Positions 25,546 through 33,608 of a stretch of 64,000 bases of DNA are shown one piece after another. The notes under the pieces are model-generated. The model ran no database searches. It was not told the origin of the DNA and saw only the letters and a list, made by a program, of their open reading frames with translations. This DNA is from Pontivivens insulae. GTDB lineage: Bacteria; Pseudomonadota; Alphaproteobacteria; Rhodobacterales; Rhodobacteraceae. The stretch covers positions 62,001 through 126,000 of the forward strand of contig NZ_OMKW01000002.1 in NCBI RefSeq assembly GCF_900302495.1, given 5' to 3'. How positions within the stretch are numbered: the first letter of the stretch is position 1; each line of letters begins with the position of its first letter. A program made the translations under genes and the position numbers.

Positions 25546-27621
25546 TCACGCCGTGCCGAGCAGGGCGGGCTGGCGGGCGCTTCCGATCTCATCATAGGAC
25601 AGGACCGGGTTGGGTATGCCTTTCGCGCGCATGACGGTCTGGATGAATCGCCGTCGCCGTGTTGGTGTGACGATGGCTGGAGAGCGGCCAGCCTCAGCCG
25701 CCTTGTTGATCTGGGTTCGGATGCTGGCCGCAAGGCGATTGAACTCCTCCGGCGGTAGGGCAACATCGCCAATGCCACCGTCACCTGCAATCTGGTGTTC
25801 GGCAAACAACGCCTCCCACGCTGCACCTAGTTGGATGAAGGGTAATGTGCCATCCTCTTCCTTGACTTCGGCGACGAGTTGAAAGCCCAGCCGGTGGCGC
25901 ACGTGTTCGGCGAGAATGTCCGGCGGTGTAGTGGCGGGGCCAGCCTCGGTCAGCGCTTCGAGGATCAGCGGCAGGTTGCGGATCGACACCCGTTCTTCCA
26001 GCAACAGGCGCAGGACCGTCTGCAACACCTCCATCGAAACCCGATCCGGCACATAATCATCGAGCATACGGCGATTTGCGGCAGCCCGGACCGGATCAGA
26101 CGGCTCCACGAACGCGTCGAGCACCTTGCGTAGGGCGCGGCGGGTGAACAGGCGACCGAAAGACTCTTTGATGGTCTCCATTAGATGGGTGGCAATGACC
26201 TCTGCCGGGGCCACAACAGTGTGCGATCCCAGCATGGCCTCCGCTTCATGTGCGCGGTCGATCCAGCGGGCAGGGGCCCCGTAGACAGGCTCCTCCACAT
26301 CTTCGCCGGGTGGCAGGGCCGCGTCTGACGCTCCTTTCAGGACCAGGACGTGATGATGTTTCAGGGTCCAACTGCCTGTCTGGACACCTTGAATGCGGAT
26401 TGCATATTGCCCCGAGGGCAAGGCCGCGCTGTCTGTCAGTCGGATCTCTGGCAGGATCAGGCCAAACGTCTCTGCGATATGGTTGCGCATGTTGGAAATG
26501 CGGGCGTCCAGACCAGAGGTCGCATCGAGAACAACGCTGACAAGGTCTGGCGCCACCTCGACATGAATTTCATCAAGGTCGAGAATGTCGCCAAGGTTCG
26601 GTGTTGTCGGTTCAGGGTCAACTGGCGACGCATCCTTTGCCGGTGTATTCAACGCATCCCTGTGGGCGAACCAGGCCGCAGTGCCCAGCAGAGCGGCCCC
26701 CAGAACAAAGGGGATGAAGGGCAACCCCGGCACCAGTGCGAAGAGCGCCATAAGTGCGGCCACCGTGCCAAGCGCAACTGGAAAGCCACCCAGTTGCGAC
26801 AGAAGTGCCTTGTCCGCCGATCCGGCCTGTCCGCCCTTGGACAGGAGCAGCGCGGTCGCGATCGAGATGATGACAGCCGGGATCTGGCTGACCAGACCAT
26901 CGCCGACAGTGAGAATAGCATAGGTCTCAAACGCTTCGCCCGCAGGCATGCCGTGAACAAACAGGCCGATGCAAAGCCCCATCACAAGGTTGAGCAGGGT
27001 GATCAGAAGCCCAGCAATCGCATCGCCCTTCACGAACTTTGATACGCCATCAAGCGATCCGAAGAACGTCGTTTCTTCCAGTTCCAGCTTGCGCCGGGCT
27101 GTCGCCTCCTGATGACTGAGGGCGCCTGCGGCCATGTCGGCGTCGATGGCGAGCTGCCTGCCCGGCATGCCGTCGAGTGCGAAGCGGGCGCCAACTTCCG
27201 CCATGCGTCCTGCGCCCTTGGTGATGACGATGAAATTCACGATCAACAGCACGCCGAACACGACGAGACCCAGAAAGACCGATCCGCCCATCACGAACAT
27301 GGCGAAGCCTTCAATGACGCCGCCGGCTGCATCGGTGCCTGTGTGCCCCTCACCGATGATGAGCTTGGTTGACGAGACGTTCAGCGACAAGCGCAGCATC
27401 AGACTGGCCAGTAGGATCGTTGGAAAGGCAGAGAAATCGAGCGGCCGATTGATGAACAGCGTGTTGGTAAAGATCAGGATGGCGAGTGCGAAACTGGCCG
27501 CAAGGCCGAGGTCGAGGATGATTGCGGGCATCGGCAGGATCATCATTACGATGATCGCCATCAGTGCCAGCGTGAGCAGGGCCGTTGGGTGATAGAGCCG
27601 CTTGAGGTCGAAACCAGCCAT
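25546..27621 (-). CDS. flhA: Flagellar export gate protein FlhA
   Basis: 691 residues. About eight membrane helices fill the first 320 residues, with the FHIPEP-family signature around VNFIVITKGAGRMAEVGARF and the conserved DGMPGRQLAIDADMAAG loop. The C-terminal cytoplasmic domain docks chaperones and FliI/FliJ. ATG 27621 shares one base with the stop of the transglycosylase gene (TGATG); a GTG codon just upstream is an alternative. Confidence 0.97.
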   Translation of the reverse strand: MAGFDLKRLYHPTALLTLALMAIIVMMILPMPAIILDLGLAASFALAILIFTNTLFINRPLDFSAFPTILLASLMLRLSLNVSSTKLIIGEGHTGTDAAGGVIEGFAMFVMGGSVFLGLVVFGVLLIVNFIVITKGAGRMAEVGARFALDGMPGRQLAIDADMAAGALSHQEATARRKLELEETTFFGSLDGVSKFVKGDAIAGLLITLLNLVMGLCIGLFVHGMPAGEAFETYAILTVGDGLVSQIPAVIISIATALLLSKGGQAGSADKALLSQLGGFPVALGTVAALMALFALVPGLPFIPFVLGAALLGTAAWFAHRDALNTPAKDASPVDPEPTTPNLGDILDLDEIHVEVAPDLVSVVLDATSGLDARISNMRNHIAETFGLILPEIRLTDSAALPSGQYAIRIQGVQTGSWTLKHHHVLVLKGASDAALPPGEDVEEPVYGAPARWIDRAHEAEAMLGSHTVVAPAEVIATHLMETIKESFGRLFTRRALRKVLDAFVEPSDPVRAAANRRMLDDYVPDRVSMEVLQTVLRLLLEERVSIRNLPLILEALTEAGPATTPPDILAEHVRHRLGFQLVAEVKEEDGTLPFIQLGAAWEALFAEHQIAGDGGIGDVALPPEEFNRLAASIRTQINKAAEAGRSPAIVTPTRRRRFIQTVMRAKGIPNPVLSYDEIGSARQPALLGTA

Positions 27622-28238
27622 CACGTCCCTCCACCAAACAGAGGGCCACGTGCGCGCGTCAAAAGTGGGCCGCGGGCCTGTCGCAGGCCGAAAACGCGGG
27701 GGGGCTCCATCATTTCAACTTCGGCCAACGGGCCCAGAGAGGCGCGTATTTCGGCAAACCGCGCGGCATATCGGGTGGCGTATTCGGGAGTGCCGGAGTG
27801 ATATCGACCTGCTGCGCGGGTCCAGTCCCCAAAGGCCTCGTAATGCCCACGTAGATAGCGTGCGGCATAGTCGGCATTGCGATCCGGGTCGAACATCGTT
27901 TCGAGATCGGGGAAGTTTTCCCCGTGCCAGCGCCAGTTCAGCTGGAAACAGCCAACGTCGTAGCTGCGCGCGCCGCGAGCATGGTGCGGTGCGATGAAGG
28001 CCAGTGCTGCGCCAAGGTCATCAAACCAATGGCCCGCGCCCTCCATATTCACGGTCCAGGGCCAAGGTGAAAATTGACCGTCTGCTCGCCGTCCTGTTTC
28101 GGTCAGGGTGATGGCGCGCATCACGTCACGCGGAATATCGTGACGCTGCGCGGCCAGATCTGCTGCACGCAGGCAAATATCGGATGCCAGTGCTGGCAGC
28201 GCCGACATCACAAGGGCCATTAGGACGCGTGGGACCAT
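27621..28238 (-). CDS. Lytic transglycosylase of the flagellar export operon (SltF-like)
   Basis: 205 residues with a Sec signal peptide (cleavage near ALA, residue 18) and a lysozyme-like SLT domain: catalytic Glu in ITLTETGR near residue 47, SYDVGCFQLNWRWHG near 95 and YHSGTPEYATRYAARF near 145. The usual GLMQ(I/L)-type motif reads YDVGCFQLNW. It cuts glycan strands in the periplasm. Since FlgJ here has no muramidase domain, this is probably the enzyme that opens the wall for the rod, a role shown for SltF in Rhodobacter sphaeroides. Being coupled to flhA supports that. Confidence 0.8.
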   Translation of the reverse strand: MVPRVLMALVMSALPALASDICLRAADLAAQRHDIPRDVMRAITLTETGRRADGQFSPWPWTVNMEGAGHWFDDLGAALAFIAPHHARGARSYDVGCFQLNWRWHGENFPDLETMFDPDRNADYAARYLRGHYEAFGDWTRAAGRYHSGTPEYATRYAARFAEIRASLGPLAEVEMMEPPRVFGLRQARGPLLTRARGPLFGGGT

Positions 28239-28308
28239 GAGCGGATTCTCCTGCTCGGGAACGGAACCCGAACAGGACTAGCCGCGAAGGCTTAACGGAA
28301 CGTTGCGC

Positions 28309-29217
28309 CTATCCGCGCAAATGTTTGGCGACTGTTTCCGCCGTGAGGGCCGAGACGCGGACGTTGCTCTGTTCTGTTACCCCGGCAATATGCGCGGTGA
28401 GGATCAGCTTCGGCACATCGGAGAAGGGATTTTGCGCGCCCAGCGGTTCCTTGTCGAACACGTCCAGCGCAGCTCCGCCCAAGCGGCCGTGGCGCAGTGC
28501 GTCGGCCACAGCCGCCTCGTCGAGAACCCCACCGCGCGCAGCATTGATCAGCACCGCGTCCGGCTTCATCAGGGTGAGATTTGCGGTGTTCAGCAGATTT
28601 CGGGTGCCGTCCGTCAATGGTACGTGAAGAGAGACGACATCCGCACGGCTCAGCACATCTTCGAGCGGCAGTATTTCGGCATCGGTCGCAGTTTCGACAA
28701 AGGGATCATATGCGATGATATGCATACCGAGCGCGCGGGCGCGGCTCGCGGTTTCCTTTGCGATTGCGCCATAACCGATGAGGCCAAGGGTCAGACCGCC
28801 AATCTCTCGCCCGATCATTGCCTGACGCGGCCAGCTTCCGGCGGCCACCTGATCAGACCCGTAATAGGCCCCGCGCAATAGGACCATTGCAGTGCCGATC
28901 ACGTATTCTGCGACACTTGCATCATTTGCGCCCGTTGCCGGGAACACGGCAATGTCCCGTGCAGAGCATGCGTCCACATCAATATTGTCGAGGCCGACGC
29001 CCAGCCGTCCGATGCAGTTGAGCGCGGTGCCAGCCTCAAGAAGGGCGCCGCGTACTTGTGTTCGGTTGCGCACGATCAGGGCGCGGGCGCCGGTGAGAAG
29101 CGCGGGAATCTCTTCCTGCCGATCCGCAAGTGTTGGATCATAGTGGACATCAAACTCCGCGCGCAGGCTGTCCACCGCAGCATCGTCCATGAATTCGGAA
29201 ATGACGATATCGGCCAT
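28309..29217 (-). CDS. D-isomer-specific 2-hydroxyacid dehydrogenase
   Basis: 302 residues. The NAD-binding Rossmann motif reads GLIGYGAIA near residue 144. Catalytic residues of the family are seen in INAARGGVLDE (Arg), DVFDKEPL (Glu) and LTAHIAGVT (His). It reversibly oxidises an R- or S-2-hydroxyacid to the 2-oxoacid with NAD(P). The N-terminus (DIVISEFMDDAAVDSLRAEF) resembles, from memory, sulfolactate dehydrogenases of the SlcC type, which cannot be confirmed here. It is the last gene of the six-gene sugar operon; its ATG overlaps the previous stop (TGATG). Confidence 0.85.
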   Translation of the reverse strand: MADIVISEFMDDAAVDSLRAEFDVHYDPTLADRQEEIPALLTGARALIVRNRTQVRGALLEAGTALNCIGRLGVGLDNIDVDACSARDIAVFPATGANDASVAEYVIGTAMVLLRGAYYGSDQVAAGSWPRQAMIGREIGGLTLGLIGYGAIAKETASRARALGMHIIAYDPFVETATDAEILPLEDVLSRADVVSLHVPLTDGTRNLLNTANLTLMKPDAVLINAARGGVLDEAAVADALRHGRLGGAALDVFDKEPLGAQNPFSDVPKLILTAHIAGVTEQSNVRVSALTAETVAKHLRG

Positions 29218-30326
29218 CACGCGGCTCCCTGCAGGTGGGTGAGATTGAGTTCAACAGGCATGCCGGTGCGCACGGACTCCTCGGCTGCTGCACCAACCGC
29301 CACGGCAATCAGTCCATCGCGAACCGACACTTCAGGTTGGCCCCCATTGCGGATCATGTCAGCGAATTTCTGGTGCTGGAAGAAAGTCGAACCGTGGTGG
29401 TCGCCCGCGGCCAGAATGCTCTCATCCACATGGATTTCGTGGATCTCCTCCTGCTTCGTTCCGCGGTTGGCGATCACGAACTGAGAGGCACGCTCCTTAC
29501 CGCCCGGTGCAAAACGGGCGGGGCCTGGGATTTTTGCGTCCAGCCTGGCAAGATTGCCGGTGGCTGAGATCACTTCCTGCCAATAGGACCCTTCGGCGAA
29601 CATGCACAGGTCCAGCATTGCACGCGCACCCCCGGCGAATTCGACCAAAACATAGGCGAAATCGAGAATGTCCGGCGTCTTTCCATCAACAACCTCATCG
29701 GCATGGTTCACGCCACCCGCGCCCGACGCGTAGACGCGGACCGGTTCGTCCTTCAGGATCAGGCGCATCAGGTCGAAGAAGTGACAGCATTTCTCGACCA
29801 GGGTTCCGCCGGTTTGCGCATTGAAACGGTTCCAGTGTTTGACCTTGTCAAGGAACGGGAAGCGGTGTTCGCGGATGGAGAGCATGCGCAATTGACCCGC
29901 CCGGCCATCGCTGACCTCTTCAATCAGCCGGGCGACGGGGGGCATGTAGCGATATTCCATCGCGACCCAAACCGGGGCCTTGCGGGGCAGGGCGGCGGCT
30001 GCGATCTCCTCACACTCGGCCTGCGTGACGCCCAGCGGTTTTTCACACAAGATCGGCAGGTCAGTCTTAAGGCAGTCCATCATGATCGGATGATGGAGGT
30101 GATTGGGCGCCACGATGACAAGCGCGTCGAGCTCCCCGTCCGCCAACATCTCCTGATGGGTAAAGTAGGTGCGGATGTTGCCGCCCGCCTGGCGCGCTGC
30201 ACTCATCAGCATGTCGCGATCTGGGTCGGCAAGGGCCACGACCTTCGCATCATCAAGCAATTGAATGTTGCGGATATGCTCATGGCCCATCATGCCAGAG
30301 CCGATAATGCCGTAACGGAGTATCAT
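29217..30326 (-). CDS. Gfo/Idh/MocA-family oxidoreductase
   Basis: 369 residues. An N-terminal NAD(P)-binding fold begins RYGIIGSGMMGHEHIRN, and the family EKP motif (ILCEKPLG, near residue 93) supplies the conserved Lys. The C-terminal half forms the open beta-sheet substrate domain, with catalytic His probably in KCCHFFDLMRL. Members oxidise or reduce sugar and inositol carbons, often in two-step epimerisations. It is two bases downstream of the isomerase gene, so it is part of the same message. Substrate unknown. Confidence 0.85.
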   Translation of the reverse strand: MILRYGIIGSGMMGHEHIRNIQLLDDAKVVALADPDRDMLMSAARQAGGNIRTYFTHQEMLADGELDALVIVAPNHLHHPIMMDCLKTDLPILCEKPLGVTQAECEEIAAAALPRKAPVWVAMEYRYMPPVARLIEEVSDGRAGQLRMLSIREHRFPFLDKVKHWNRFNAQTGGTLVEKCCHFFDLMRLILKDEPVRVYASGAGGVNHADEVVDGKTPDILDFAYVLVEFAGGARAMLDLCMFAEGSYWQEVISATGNLARLDAKIPGPARFAPGGKERASQFVIANRGTKQEEIHEIHVDESILAAGDHHGSTFFQHQKFADMIRNGGQPEVSVRDGLIAVAVGAAAEESVRTGMPVELNLTHLQGAA

Positions 30327-30328
30327 CT

Positions 30329-31699
30329 TCAGATTTCCAGAAGGGGCAGGTCGAGTGTCGCTGCCAGTTGTCGAAGGGCGGGCCGGTGATCGCCATAGGC
30401 CAGCGCCATATGATGTTCGAGGCCTGAGGCGATCACGCGGTCGAGTACAGCGCCCGCATCGTCATCAAAACGCACCACACCAGAGGTTCCGGTATAGGCC
30501 ATCGGACGCTTGAGCATTTCGCCATGGCTCAGGATCATCTTGGTTTGACCATGAGCCTGGCTCAGACGCACAAAGGTGACTTCACCGGGCTTCAGCGCAA
30601 ACTCGTAGAGCAGCGGCATCTTGCGGTTCGTGTGGATCGTCGCGTCGGCCTGACCCTCTGCCATGGAGATTGGGGCCTGCCCGCAATGCCAGACGACCCC
30701 GGTATTGTCGGACAAATCCATGTCAACGAGATCGACGAGGAAAACCGCCTCGCCCGACACTTCCTGCAACATCATCTGCGTGACCGCGCCATAGACATCG
30801 GCCTCGCAGGCGCAGGGCACGCGAGCCTCGCCCAGCATGGAGACGGGACCACAGACCGCGCCGCCATATTCGGTGAAGGTCTCGGGCCAGCAGCGAATAG
30901 CGAAGGCGTCGAACTTGCGATCCGCGCGGATCTTATCGAGGGCGAGCTTTAGGCGAAGGGATTTATCCAATTCGTCCTGATTGACGTCATCGAGCCCGGT
31001 CAGAGTGTCCTCAGCCTCAACTTTCAAGGCCGCAGCCGCATCAGCGTCAGCGTCTCGGGCCGCGTCGAACAAGGTGTCGAGTTCCAGCGCTTCGACCTGC
31101 ACACCGGTCAGGCTTTCCAATGTGTCGGCGTCATATCTGCAGGTGTCAAATCCATCCGGGCGCGCACCGATCCGGCCGATGCGTTTGCCGCGCAGGGCGG
31201 CGGCGACGTCGGACGGGGCGGTCTGTGGTGCCGGGGTTGCGTCAAGCTTGCCCGACATGCGCCGCCCGGCCAGCAGGTCATCCAATTCGGTCGTGACGGT
31301 GGCCGCGTCGGCATAGAGCCAGCCGAAGGAGCGTGTGTTCAGGCCGAGCGCATGGCTCGCCAGGTTGAGACCGCAAAACGCGTTGAGACGCAGTCGCCCG
31401 CCAAGGCGCGGCTCCGGTACAGCCCATATCGAAAGTGGCGTATCGGGAAAGGCATTTGCTGCGGCAACAGTCATCGATGCGTCGGTGAAGGTCACCTGCA
31501 ACAGCAGGAGATGGTCGATGTCTGCGGATGCAAGCTCGGACATCGCGTCCCTGGTCGCGTTTGCATCGAACAACAGACCGCGAGGCCCAACAACCTCGTT
31601 CGGACCGGCATCGAGGCTGGCCAGCATTGCCTCCAACTTTTCTTCCGCAAAGGGGACATCAAAGGTTGGTCGCCCCAGCGGCAATATTCCGACGCGCAT
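30329..31699 (-). CDS. L-fucose/L-arabinose isomerase-like protein
   Basis: 456 residues with the two-domain layout of the FucI/AraA fold: an N-terminal Rossmann-like part (MRVGILPLGRPTFDVPFAEE) and a C-terminal metal site with FAIRCWPETFTEYGG and CACEADVYGAVTQMMLQ. Enzymes of this fold interconvert aldoses and ketoses with Mn2+. The gene order isomerase-aldolase-kinase suggests it makes the ketose that the PfkB kinase then phosphorylates. Its start overlaps the aldolase stop (TGATG). The sequence is too far from FucI or AraA to name the sugar. Confidence 0.75.
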   Translation of the reverse strand: MRVGILPLGRPTFDVPFAEEKLEAMLASLDAGPNEVVGPRGLLFDANATRDAMSELASADIDHLLLLQVTFTDASMTVAAANAFPDTPLSIWAVPEPRLGGRLRLNAFCGLNLASHALGLNTRSFGWLYADAATVTTELDDLLAGRRMSGKLDATPAPQTAPSDVAAALRGKRIGRIGARPDGFDTCRYDADTLESLTGVQVEALELDTLFDAARDADADAAAALKVEAEDTLTGLDDVNQDELDKSLRLKLALDKIRADRKFDAFAIRCWPETFTEYGGAVCGPVSMLGEARVPCACEADVYGAVTQMMLQEVSGEAVFLVDLVDMDLSDNTGVVWHCGQAPISMAEGQADATIHTNRKMPLLYEFALKPGEVTFVRLSQAHGQTKMILSHGEMLKRPMAYTGTSGVVRFDDDAGAVLDRVIASGLEHHMALAYGDHRPALRQLAATLDLPLLEI

Positions 31700-32730
31700 C
31701 AGATATCCCCGTAATCATGGCGGAAGGATGCATCTGCGGGGGCAAAGCTGTTGCCGCCGGTCGCAAAGCAAGGATGTGCATGCCAGGGCGTCGCCTGTGC
31801 TTCTGTCAGGGCGTTCAGATCGCGCATATAGGCCACAGCTTCGCCATTCAGATCAGCACGCATCTTGTCCCAGTCCGGGTAGTGCCCGAACGCATCCAGC
31901 CAGATGGCGCGGCCTGCCAGAAAACCCGATGCTCCGGCACGATAGGCGTGGGCGAGCACATTACGGAATTCTGGCTTTCCGGCACCTGCGCTCAGCATAA
32001 CCCAAGGACGGCCTGCGAGGCGGCCCATCTCGTTGAAGATCGCCTGCACCTCGGCGTCCTCACCTTCGGGCACATCGCCTGCATTGACCGGGCTTTCCAG
32101 CTTGAAGACGTCGACGCCGTAGTCAGGCTTTGCGAATTCCTCGACCGACTTCAGAACATCGTCGGCCTTCTTGCCCTGCATCTCGATATAGTCCGTCGTC
32201 TGATGCGCATCGGCGGCGAGGGGATAAACCAGAAGTTCGAACAGGAACGGAATGTCGTATTTCGCGCAGGCCTCACCGATACGCTTGGTGAAGTCCTGCT
32301 GGGCGCGGTTCACGTTATCGCTTGCATCGGGGCGATACCAGGCAAGCACCTTGACCGCGTCGCCACCCATGCGGCGGATCTTGCCGACGCTCCAATCGTC
32401 GATCTGCGATGAGAGACGGCCGCCCGGAGTTTCCTCGAACAAGCTATTCTCAAGCGTCACGATCAGCCCCTTTGCCGGATCATAGTGATCCAGACCCATC
32501 GGAATGGCATAGTGTGGATCGAGCAGCATGGCAGAGCTCTCGCCCTGCAACGTCTCGATCAGCAACGTTTTGAAGCGGGCCACATCCTCCCACGGGGCCT
32601 CGGCGGTGCCATGGTGTTTGGCAATCGGGCCCTTGATCGGCGGGCGCTGATCCACGGCTGTCATCTTGAACAGACCGGATGCATCCGCCATGCGGCGCAT
32701 CCCCCACAGCTTGCCGGGGGTAAGGTTCAT
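31699..32730 (-). CDS. LacD/YihT-family class I aldolase
   Basis: 343 residues. Family features are the N-terminal GLFKMTAVDQRPP, then AVKVLAWYRPD containing the probable Schiff-base Lys, VDVFKLESPVN, and WVMLSAGAGKPEF with GASGFLAGRAIW near the C-terminus. LacD cleaves tagatose 1,6-bisphosphate, and YihT cleaves sulfofructose 1-phosphate, each giving dihydroxyacetone phosphate plus an aldehyde. ATG 32730 follows AAGGAGAG; a 25-codon upstream extension lies inside the kinase gene and is not needed. It overlaps the kinase by four bases. Confidence 0.85.
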   Translation of the reverse strand: MNLTPGKLWGMRRMADASGLFKMTAVDQRPPIKGPIAKHHGTAEAPWEDVARFKTLLIETLQGESSAMLLDPHYAIPMGLDHYDPAKGLIVTLENSLFEETPGGRLSSQIDDWSVGKIRRMGGDAVKVLAWYRPDASDNVNRAQQDFTKRIGEACAKYDIPFLFELLVYPLAADAHQTTDYIEMQGKKADDVLKSVEEFAKPDYGVDVFKLESPVNAGDVPEGEDAEVQAIFNEMGRLAGRPWVMLSAGAGKPEFRNVLAHAYRAGASGFLAGRAIWLDAFGHYPDWDKMRADLNGEAVAYMRDLNALTEAQATPWHAHPCFATGGNSFAPADASFRHDYGDI

Positions 32731-33608
32731 TGGTTTCTCTCCTTGAGAAAATCTTCGGTTTCGTCGCGATCGGGGGCGCCTAAGCGCCCGCCGGGTCGCG
32801 TGCATTTCAAGGCTGCTGCGGCATTGGCAAATCGGATGGCGCCATCCACAGACATCATTTCGGCAAGGCCCAGCGTGAACGCGCCGTGCCAGACATCGCC
32901 TGCGCCCAGTGTGTCGACCACGTCGACCTCAAAGGCCGGGACATGTCCGATCTCTCCTTCATGGCACCAGGTCACACCGTGCGCGCCATCGGTTACACAG
33001 ACCCACCCCCCGTGGCGGCGGGCGACCTCGGCCAAAGCGGCCTCAGTCTCCAGCCCGGGCATGTAGTCGTCGAGACCCTGTCGGGAAAACGCGATATGGG
33101 ATGCGTAGGTGAGCGCTTCGGGCACAATCGGGGCCTCTGCGTCCATCACCCCCGGCACGCCGAGCGCGCGCGCGCGGATCATCGCCTCAACAGCGGCTTC
33201 GGGCCACCTTGTATCGGCAAGGGCCGCGTCAAACGGCGCTTCCGGCCAATCGGGCAATTGGGCCAGATTTTCGCCGCGGAAACTGACGATCTGACGCTCC
33301 CCATTTGGCAGAACATAGATGGACGAATAGGCCGAGCGGCCCTGGGTCGTCATATTGATCAACCCGGTCGCGACTTTTTCCAGTTGCAGTCCCGCCACGA
33401 TCATTTGCCCAACCGGATCATCGGCAAGCCTGGCCGCGATCCGCGCCCGCGCGCCCAGACGGGAGATGGCGACCGCAGCGTTTGCTGCGCAGCCGCCGCC
33501 AACGATTTGCGCGTTGCGCGCGCGGTATTTGTCCATGCGTGAGGGCAATTCATCGACCTCGAACAGGAAATCGACCGTAGCCGATCCAGCGATCAGGATA
33601 TCAGTCAT
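32727..33608 (-). CDS. PfkB-family sugar kinase, YihV (sulfofructose kinase)-like
   Basis: 293 residues. The C-terminal PfkB signature DVVDTLGAGDVWHGAF carries the catalytic Asp, and the N-terminal GGGCAANAAVAISRLGA is the sugar-binding signature. Compared from memory with E. coli YihV it shares DKYxARN, ALADTRW and a C-terminal AALKCTRPGGRLGAPD block, closer than to ordinary ribokinases. Two of three residues I recall as sulfonate contacts in YihV (Lys of the DKY, Arg of the TRW) are kept; the Asn position appears as Ser or Phe. It probably makes a ketose phosphate for the LacD-type aldolase. Start lies within the peroxidase gene end. Confidence 0.85.
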   Translation of the reverse strand: MTDILIAGSATVDFLFEVDELPSRMDKYRARNAQIVGGGCAANAAVAISRLGARARIAARLADDPVGQMIVAGLQLEKVATGLINMTTQGRSAYSSIYVLPNGERQIVSFRGENLAQLPDWPEAPFDAALADTRWPEAAVEAMIRARALGVPGVMDAEAPIVPEALTYASHIAFSRQGLDDYMPGLETEAALAEVARRHGGWVCVTDGAHGVTWCHEGEIGHVPAFEVDVVDTLGAGDVWHGAFTLGLAEMMSVDGAIRFANAAAALKCTRPGGRLGAPDRDETEDFLKERNQ

